A stretch of 7,191 bases of DNA from positions 1-7,191 of the forward strand of contig JAYSZI010000050.1 in NCBI GenBank assembly GCA_043738095.1. Direction: 5' to 3'. Position numbers and translations under genes: made by a program. This stretch comes from Lysobacter_K sp043738095 (GTDB taxonomy: Bacteria > Pseudomonadota > Gammaproteobacteria > Xanthomonadales > Xanthomonadaceae). The notes under the pieces were generated by a model that was not told where the DNA came from, searched no databases, and worked only from the letters and a program-made list of their open reading frames with translations. Position 1 is the first letter of the stretch. Each line of letters opens with the position of its first letter. Below, piece by piece: positions 1 through 5,131 of the stretch.

Positions 1-2
1 AA

Positions 3-713
3 ACCTCGACGGCGCTGTCGCCGAAACAAGCGGATTTTCTTGCCCAGGCCAGCAATCAGGGCGGCGGCGAGCATGAGAAAAGTTCGCGTCCGCGCGACAA
101 CCAGTCCGGTCCGGCGCCGCAGGCCGACCCGGGTGTCGCGCCGCGGCAGTTGCGGGCGCAGTCACCGACGCCGCAGCAGACCCCGCAGGTGCGAGTGATC
201 AGCAGCGCGAGCGGCGAAACCGTCACTGCCACGGCGCGGGCGACACCGACGCCGAGCGAGCAGGTGTTGCCGCCCGGCACGGAGAAGATCGAACGCGACA
301 TGCGCATGGCGCGGCTCGCCGCCGAGATCCACCTGCGCTCGGAACGCTATGCCAAGCGCCCCAAGCGCAAGTTCGTCTCGGCGAGCACGCAGGAATACGC
401 GTGGGCCGGCTACCTGCGCGAATGGGTGGACCGGGTCGAGCGCGTCGGCAACCTCAACTACCCCGACGAGGCACGGCGTCGCCGGCTGCATGGGCAGGTG
501 GTGATCAGTGTGGCGATCCGCCGCAATGGCACGATCGAGCGCGCCGACATCGTCCAATCCAGCGGCACCCCGCTGCTGGACGCCTCCGCGCTGCGCATCG
601 CGCGATTGGCCGAACCCTACCCGCCGTTGCCCAAGACCGACGAGAACCCGGACATCCTGCACGTCACCCGCACCTGGCAATTCCTGCCCGCGGGGGAGCT
701 GGTTGACGAGTAG
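3..713 (+). CDS. TonB-family energy transducer, C-terminal part (5' end outside window)
   Basis: The frame is open from the left edge to a TAG at 711-713, giving 236 visible residues. The true start lies outside the window, and the TTG at 150 is only an internal codon. The visible protein begins with a hydrophilic Gly/Pro/Gln-rich linker (about residues 15-100), suited to spanning the periplasm. A basic segment with KRPKRKFVSAS follows, and then a TonB C-terminal domain from about residue 134 to 229, with NYPDEARRRRLHGQV near the domain start and TRTWQFLP near the end. TonB proteins are anchored in the inner membrane by an N-terminal helix, here not visible. They carry proton-motive energy from ExbB/ExbD to outer-membrane receptors for siderophores, cobalamin or sugars. 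The linker and domain wording strongly resembles TonB proteins of Xanthomonadales. No exbB or exbD is in view, so I cannot say whether this is the main TonB or a paralogue. It converges with the minus-strand isochorismatase gene. Confidence 0.9.
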   Translation, partial: TSTALSPKQADFLAQASNQGGGEHEKSSRPRDNQSGPAPQADPGVAPRQLRAQSPTPQQTPQVRVISSASGETVTATARATPTPSEQVLPPGTEKIERDMRMARLAAEIHLRSERYAKRPKRKFVSASTQEYAWAGYLREWVDRVERVGNLNYPDEARRRRLHGQVVISVAIRRNGTIERADIVQSSGTPLLDASALRIARLAEPYPPLPKTDENPDILHVTRTWQFLPAGELVDE

Positions 714-765
714 CGCGAAGCGCGGAGGGGCATTCCGGGCTTTTCGCGCGGGTTCGGTAGGCCCG

Positions 766-863
766 GGGTTACGGGTTACGGGTTACGGGTTACGGGTTAC
801 GGGTTACGGGTTACGGGTTACGGGTTACGGGTTACGGGTTACGGGTTACGGGTTACGGGTTAC
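766..863 (+). repeat. Perfect tandem repeat, 14 x GGGTTAC
   Basis: Fourteen uninterrupted identical copies of the heptamer GGGTTAC fill 98 bases, followed by one decayed unit (GGGCTGC, 864-870). The array lies 53 bases after the tonB-family stop codon and 64 bases before the end of the convergent isochorismatase gene, so it is outside both reading frames. Each unit supplies a run of three G with a four-base TTAC spacer. That fits the usual G-quadruplex pattern (four G3 runs with loops of 1-7 bases) several times over on the + strand, and the minus strand carries matching C3 runs. Such perfect short arrays commonly vary in copy number through replication slippage. There are no spacers, so it is not a CRISPR array. 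Confidence 0.97.
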
Positions 864-926
864 GGGCTGCGGCCGAACGGCTGAAATAGATCTGGGCTGC
901 GAACCGGCTTCGCCTTGAGTGAATGC

Positions 927-1466
927 TCAGGCCGAAAACGCGACTTGCGCGCACGGCAGCGCGGAAATCGTTGGTCCAAAGCTAGTTAGGCTTGGAAGGG
1001 TGGCGTTTTCATGTGCACGAATTGATGCGGCGCTTGCGTGGGGCTTGTCGTGGGTGGTGTGGCCGTCCGACACAAGCGTGATCCCGTATCCAAGGGCAGC
1101 GGCCCGCCGCGTTGTCGTATCCACGCAGAATTCGCTGGCATAGCCAGCTACGACCAATTGCTCGACGCCGTGCGCCTGCAGAAGCTCGTGCAGATTGGTA
1201 TGGAGGAATGAATCCGGCGTCGTCTTGCGAATGAATAGATCCGCCGGTTCGCTGACAAGCCCAGCCGCTAGTTGCCAATGCTCGCTTTGATACTCAAGCG
1301 GGCTGTTCTGGCGCTCGTGTTGAACGAAGATTACGGGCACTCCAGCCGCTCTCGCGGATTGAGCCAACCGATTGATACGTTGGAGTACCTCGGCAGCTTC
1401 GAGCGGTCGAGGCTCGCGATCGAAGAGACCGGATTGAACGTCGATGACTAACAGCGCGCTTTTCAT
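927..1466 (-). CDS. Isochorismatase-family cysteine hydrolase
   Basis: This 179-residue protein matches the isochorismatase-like (cysteine hydrolase) fold in length and motifs. The family triad is visible: D9 in LLVIDVQ, K81 in FIRKTTPDSF, and the nucleophile C114 in the family motif GYASEFCVDTT. The hydrophobic strand GVPVIFVQHE (42-51) and the segment LGYGITLVSDGHTT (125-138) are also typical. Members hydrolyse nicotinamide, ureidoacrylate, N-carbamoyl compounds or the isochorismate vinyl ether. No residue seen here identifies the substrate, and no siderophore or pyrimidine-degradation gene is adjacent, so the function stays general. The ATG at 1466 has GAGGT ten bases upstream, acceptable but slightly far. 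The gene is clearly lower in GC than its neighbours and uses codons such as TTA, GTA and CAA, suggesting transfer. A gap of about 170 bases separates it from tsaB, so it may have its own promoter. Confidence 0.9.
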   Translation of the reverse strand: MKSALLVIDVQSGLFDREPRPLEAAEVLQRINRLAQSARAAGVPVIFVQHERQNSPLEYQSEHWQLAAGLVSEPADLFIRKTTPDSFLHTNLHELLQAHGVEQLVVAGYASEFCVDTTTRRAAALGYGITLVSDGHTTHDKPHASAASIRAHENATLPSLTSFGPTISALPCAQVAFSA

Positions 1467-1637
1467 GCAGTGAATGACCTCGGGGTAATTGCGGCCTGAC
1501 GCGGGTGGGCTGGGAGTTCACCCGACGTCGCGCTGAGGTGTCGGAGGAGCTGGCTTACCCGGGCAAGGCGCAGCGCGCGTAGGGGGTACTTTCACGTATC
1601 GCTGCGAGCATCGACCCTGGCTTTGCGGCCATATTGC
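1467..1637. other. Intergenic gap with a possible decayed coding fragment
   Basis: The stretch between tsaB and the isochorismatase gene holds no convincing gene. On the + strand, 1478-1582 reads as 34 codons between two stops, containing LTRVGWEFTRRRAEVSEELA, which looks protein-like but has no start codon with a ribosome binding site. It could be a remnant of a lost gene, part of a dispersed intergenic element, or chance in GC-rich DNA. No clear sigma-70 promoter or T-tailed terminator hairpin is visible on either strand. The promoter of the isochorismatase gene, if it has one, should lie here. Confidence 0.3.
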
Positions 1638-2357
1638 TTAGATCTTCGAATCACGCAGCAACTGCTGCTCTTCGATCGTGAGCGCGACGTTGTTGCGCAG
1701 GTAAGCCGGCTCGACCCGGTCCGCAACGAGGCCCTCGCCGCGCTCGTAGGCCTTGGCCGCAAGCCGCGCGACGTCCGCCGCGTGCGGCAAAGCATCCGCA
1801 GCCACTGTCAGCAACCGATCCGCCAGACGCAGGCGCAAGGCGCCATCGACGGCGGCGAAGCCCGTGCCAACGCCATGCCACTCACAACCGTGTCCGGACA
1901 GCTCCATTGCATCTGGTGCAACGATGACTTCAGCTCCCAGCGCAGTTGCGTCGCCATCGCGCACGGTGAAGCGTCCGACGTATACCTCGTTCATTCTTGC
2001 GTCGATGGCGGCGAGCACGGGGACGCCTTCGTGCGGCGCGTTGCCGCCGGGGGCGCGCATCGCCAAGGCGGCGAGCGTCGAGATCGGAACTATGGGCCTG
2101 TCCAGTGCCAGCGCGATCCCTTGCGCGAGCGCGATCGCCAGCCGCACGCCAGTGAACGCGCCCGGGCCGCGGCCTACGGCGATCGCATCTAGTTGCGACT
2201 TCGTGATGCCGTACTCGGACAGCAATTGCTCGGCCCACGGCAGCGCCAACTCCGCGTGCCGGCGCGGCGCCAGCTCGAAACGTTCCCGCACCTCGCCATC
2301 GACCCAGAGCGCGACCGAACACGCCTCGGTCGCGGTTTCGAATGCGAGCAGCTTCAT
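1638..2357 (-). CDS. tsaB: tRNA threonylcarbamoyladenosine biosynthesis protein TsaB
   Basis: TsaB is the catalytically inactive paralogue of TsaD. It forms the cytoplasmic TsaB-TsaD-TsaE complex that transfers the threonylcarbamoyl group from TC-AMP to A37 of tRNAs reading ANN codons (t6A). The 239-residue protein is close to the E. coli length of 231. It starts with the ASKHA-type strand MKLLAFETATEACSVAL and shows RRHAE at 32-36, the family signature GPGAFTGVR at 64-72, DARMNEVY at 119-126, and EPAYLRN at 216-222. The frame extends upstream to a TTG at 2399, but ATG at 2357 places the conserved N-terminus exactly at the start and is preferred. No strong Shine-Dalgarno sequence precedes it (only GACGGG), so translation may depend on the upstream gene. 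It follows yoaA by about 70 bases, the same pairing as in E. coli, and ends with TAA at 1638-1640. Confidence 0.97.
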   Translation of the reverse strand: MKLLAFETATEACSVALWVDGEVRERFELAPRRHAELALPWAEQLLSEYGITKSQLDAIAVGRGPGAFTGVRLAIALAQGIALALDRPIVPISTLAALAMRAPGGNAPHEGVPVLAAIDARMNEVYVGRFTVRDGDATALGAEVIVAPDAMELSGHGCEWHGVGTGFAAVDGALRLRLADRLLTVAADALPHAADVARLAAKAYERGEGLVADRVEPAYLRNNVALTIEEQQLLRDSKI

Positions 2358-2427
2358 GGCTGCGCTACCCGTCGAAAGCCGGCACGTGATGCGTCGCAAT
2401 GGCCTGGCTTGCGTGATTGCCGATGGC

Positions 2428-4560
2428 TCATGTCGATTGCTCCGTGTCGCCAGCCATTGATTCTATTGGAGTTTCCGCGGCGTCCGCCTCGGCGAAAAAA
2501 CCCGCGACATCGGCAATCTCGCGCGTCTTGGGCAGCGGTGGCAGCGAATCCAGGAACACCCGGCCGTAACTTTTTGACAGCAGGCGCGGGTCGCACAGCA
2601 CCAGCACGCCGCGGTCGGTCTCGCTGCGGATCAGACGGCCCGCGCCCTGCTTGAGCGCGATCACGGCCTGCGGCAACTGCTCGTCGCGGAACGGATTGCC
2701 GCCGCTGCGACGGATCGCCTCCAGTCGCGCTTCGAATACCGGGTCATCAGGCGCACCGAATGGCAGCTTGTCGATCACCACGACGCTGAGCGCATCGCCG
2801 GCCACGTCGACGCCTTCGCGGAAACTGGCTGCCCCCAGCAGTACACCGTTGCCGGACGCACGGAAGCGCTCCAGCAGCAGCGAACGCGGTGCCTCGCCTT
2901 GGACGAATAGCGGCCACGGCGACGGTGGATCGCTTCGGCGCAACAGTTCGGCGGCCTCGCGCAAGGCGCGATGCGAGGCGAACAGCACAAAGGCGCGCCC
3001 ACCCGACGCTTCGAGCACCGGCCGCAGCTTGTCGACCACGCTCTCGTGGTAATGGCGCGCGCTCGGGTCGGGCAGGCCGCGCGGCAGGTAGCACAGCGCC
3101 TGTTGCTGCCAGTCGAACGGACTGGGCGCCAAGAGCGTGGTCGGCTGCTGCAGGCCGAGCTTGGCGGCGTAGTGATCGAAGCGGCCGGCGACCGCGAGCG
3201 TGGCCGAGGTGAACACCCACGCCGCCTGCGAACGCGCGCGGTGCTGCGCCAATGGTCCGGCAACATCGAGTGGGGTGCGACTGAGGCGGAAACCGCGCGC
3301 GGTCAGTTCGTACCAAAGCACGCTTGCTTCGTCTGCCGAAGCGCGCTCCGCCGGCACTTCGGCATAGGTCCGAGCCCCTGCCGGGGCCCTCTCGGATCGC
3401 AGGTCGCCGGTTCGCTCAAGCGCGACGAAATCAGCGGCGAATTCATCGTCGTCCTCGGCGTCCTCGGCGGGCGCTTCTTGCTCGCGCCACCGCCGCAGCC
3501 GCAACTCGAACTCCTTGGCGCGCGCGGTGCAGCTGTCGAATCCCGGTGCAGCTTCGCGTAGCGGCAGCAGCGCCGCATGCAACTGCCGCAGCGCATGCGC
3601 GAGCGCATCAAGCGCAGCTTCAACTTCGGCCACTTCCGCGGCGCGACGGCGAGTGCCGCGCACCGGTAGTTCGTCCATCGCCGCGCGCAATGCGCGCACG
3701 GCTTGCTCGAGCGCTCGGGTAGGGTCCTGCAGCACCGCGAGCGCGCCGACGGATTCCTTGCATTCGGCCAGCGCATCGCGCGCGAGTTCAACCAGCGGCC
3801 GCGCGCTCAAGTTCTCGCCGAAGAACTGCGCGGCAAGATCGGGTAACTGATGCGCCTCGTCGACCACGAACGCCTGCGCGCCGGGCAGGATTTCGCCGAA
3901 GCCGTCCTGTTTGAGCGCAAGGTCGGCAAGCAGCAGATGGTGATTAACTACGACCACATCCGCCGACTGCGCACGCTGCCGCGCGTGCACCACAAAGCAT
4001 TCACCAAAGAACGGGCATTCGCCGCCAAGGCAGTTTTCAGCAGTACTGGTGACCATCGGCAGCAGCGGCGAGTCTTCCGGCAACGCCTCGACTTCGGCCA
4101 GGTCACCCATGCGCGTACGCCCCGACCAAGCGACGATGCGCTGGAACTGCGCGGCCATTTCGCGGCTGCCAAACCTCGGCTCGCCCTGGGCCTGGCGCAT
4201 GCGGTAATGGCACAGGTAATTGGCGCGACCCTTGAGCAACGCGGTCTTGAAGCCGATGCCGAGCGCGTCGCGCACGCGCGGCAGGTCGCGGTGGTAGAGC
4301 TGATCCTGCAGCGCGCGCGTGCCGGTCGACACGATCGTCTTGAGCCCCGACAGGATCGCCGGGACCAGGTAGGCGAAGGTCTTGCCAGTGCCGGTGCCGG
4401 CTTCGGCCAGCAACGTGCCGCGGCTGTCGAACGCATCGGCGATGGCCGCGGCCAGATCCTGCTGCGCGGCGCGCGGCGCGAACGCGGCGATATTGCGCGC
4501 AAGGTCGCCCCCTTCCTCCAGCGCCGCGCGGCTGGCCTGGCTCAAGCGACTGCCGCTCAC
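2428..4560 (-). CDS. yoaA: ATP-dependent DNA helicase YoaA (DinG/XPD family, superfamily 2)
   Basis: This is a 5'-3' iron-sulfur helicase of the XPD/DinG group. E. coli YoaA acts with the clamp-loader subunit HolC in replication fork repair. In order, from the GTG start, the 710-residue protein shows: Walker A GTGTGKT at 55-61; four candidate cluster cysteines, C117 in NYLCHY and C177, C182 and C188 in ENCLGGECPFFGEC; the DEAH box at 234-237; motif III FTSATL at 450-455; ASFREGVDV at 578-586; and motif VI QGAGRLIR at 638-645. Sequence such as DVVVVNHHLLLAD and DEAHQLPDLAAQFFG favours YoaA over DinG. GTG at 4560 is chosen because it has a good ribosome binding site just after the preceding stop. 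An in-frame ATG at 4620 would add 20 Ala/Pro-rich residues and overlap the lipoprotein gene by 53 bases. The protein is about 70 residues longer than E. coli YoaA, partly through an acidic insert around 363-411. Confidence 0.93.
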   Translation of the reverse strand: MSGSRLSQASRAALEEGGDLARNIAAFAPRAAQQDLAAAIADAFDSRGTLLAEAGTGTGKTFAYLVPAILSGLKTIVSTGTRALQDQLYHRDLPRVRDALGIGFKTALLKGRANYLCHYRMRQAQGEPRFGSREMAAQFQRIVAWSGRTRMGDLAEVEALPEDSPLLPMVTSTAENCLGGECPFFGECFVVHARQRAQSADVVVVNHHLLLADLALKQDGFGEILPGAQAFVVDEAHQLPDLAAQFFGENLSARPLVELARDALAECKESVGALAVLQDPTRALEQAVRALRAAMDELPVRGTRRRAAEVAEVEAALDALAHALRQLHAALLPLREAAPGFDSCTARAKEFELRLRRWREQEAPAEDAEDDDEFAADFVALERTGDLRSERAPAGARTYAEVPAERASADEASVLWYELTARGFRLSRTPLDVAGPLAQHRARSQAAWVFTSATLAVAGRFDHYAAKLGLQQPTTLLAPSPFDWQQQALCYLPRGLPDPSARHYHESVVDKLRPVLEASGGRAFVLFASHRALREAAELLRRSDPPSPWPLFVQGEAPRSLLLERFRASGNGVLLGAASFREGVDVAGDALSVVVIDKLPFGAPDDPVFEARLEAIRRSGGNPFRDEQLPQAVIALKQGAGRLIRSETDRGVLVLCDPRLLSKSYGRVFLDSLPPLPKTREIADVAGFFAEADAAETPIESMAGDTEQST

Positions 4561-4564
4561 GACG

Positions 4565-4570
4565 ACCTCA
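4565..4570 (-). promoter_or_regulatory. Ribosome binding site that decides the yoaA start
   Basis: On the minus strand the lipoprotein stop TGA runs directly into TGAGGT, placing GAGG five bases before the GTG at 4560. This close spacing supports GTG as the yoaA start and suggests that ribosomes finishing the lipoprotein restart on yoaA. The alternative ATG at 4620 would be translated within the lipoprotein coding sequence in another frame. Confidence 0.6.
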
Positions 4571-5131
4571 GAACCGGTTGGGCGCGGCGACGGTGCAGGC
4601 GTCGCGCTGGCGGCGGGCATCAGCCACGGTGGTCGTGGTCGTACTCGTCACCGCGCCCGGCACCGAGGCTGTCGACAGCCCCGTGCGTACCTGGGCGATG
4701 GTTTCCCAATGCCGACGACACAGCGGGCCCACTTTGGAGCCGGTTGCGAACGCGCGCTGGGCGTAGCGTTCGGCGTCGGGCAGTTGACGTAGCAGCAGGG
4801 CCAATTCTGCGCGCTCCTGCAGCAGCGCCGGATCGTCGGGATGCAGCGCCAACGCCCGATCGAGCGTGTCGGCCGCGGCGCGGTGCATGCGCCGGGATTC
4901 CAGCGTGGCCGCTTGCTGGCGCAAGTCCTCCACCTGCGGGTCCCGCAACGGCTGCACGTCGAGTTCGTTGGCGTCGGCCTTGCCGGCTACGCGAATCGCC
5001 GCGACCGCAGCGGTTGCATCGAAGTGCGGCAACGGCGGCGTGTCGGTCACGGGGGTGGTGCTGCACGCCGCCAATGCGAGCGAAATCCCCGGCGCCAAGA
5101 GCAGCCATCGCAGGGCGGGCACTGGCGTCAC
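4568..5131 (-). CDS. TPR-like lipoprotein coupled to mrcB; candidate PBP1b activator (LpoP-like)
   Basis: A 187-residue predicted lipoprotein. The start is the GTG at 5131, which shares GTGA with the mrcB stop. This gives a short signal peptide (R8, hydrophobic 9-22) ending in the lipobox LAAC, with lipidated Cys at 23. The next residue is Ser, not Asp, so transport to the outer membrane is expected. Residues 70-138 form one or two TPR-like helical hairpins, with RAAADTLDRALALHPDDPALL and AELALLLRQLPDAERYAQRAF. The C-terminal part includes a Thr-rich run (162-168) and two cysteines (138, 179) that could form a periplasmic disulfide. From knowledge of the family, LpoP of Pseudomonas aeruginosa is a TPR lipoprotein that activates PBP1b from the outer membrane. 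The architecture and the four-base overlap with mrcB make the same role likely here, but this is an inference and I do not assign a symbol. The frame remains open far upstream of 5131, but only inside mrcB and without a signal peptide. Confidence 0.85.
   Translation of the reverse strand: MTPVPALRWLLLAPGISLALAACSTTPVTDTPPLPHFDATAAVAAIRVAGKADANELDVQPLRDPQVEDLRQQAATLESRRMHRAAADTLDRALALHPDDPALLQERAELALLLRQLPDAERYAQRAFATGSKVGPLCRRHWETIAQVRTGLSTASVPGAVTSTTTTTVADARRQRDACTVAAPNRF

Noticed and set aside
713..749. Rho-independent terminator for the tonB-family gene
   Set aside because: GCGCGAA (713-719) can pair with TTCGCGC (743-749), but the loop is 23 bases and no T run follows.
766..863. CRISPR array
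   Set aside because: The units are seven bases long and contiguous, with no spacers and no cas genes nearby.
899..913. Terminator hairpin between the convergent genes
   Set aside because: GCGAA and TTCGC form a five-base stem with a five-base loop, but there is no T tract on either strand. It is too weak to call.
508..918. + strand open frame reading through the heptamer array (VTGYGLR repeats)
   Set aside because: It overlaps the tonB-family gene in another frame, and the peptide repeat is just the 7-base unit read in three phases. No start signal supports it.
1617..1637. Terminator after tsaB
   Set aside because: Only a four-base stem (TGGC/GCCA) is visible after the stop on the minus strand, and no T run follows.
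1753..2460. 235-residue + strand frame opposite tsaB
   Set aside because: It is antisense to a clearly recognised gene, with Ser/Ala/Arg-rich composition typical of a shadow in GC-rich DNA.
4561..4620. N-terminal 20-residue extension of YoaA from ATG 4620
   Set aside because: The extension is low-complexity Ala/Pro, lies inside the lipoprotein gene in another frame, and is absent from the family. GTG 4560 has the better ribosome binding site.
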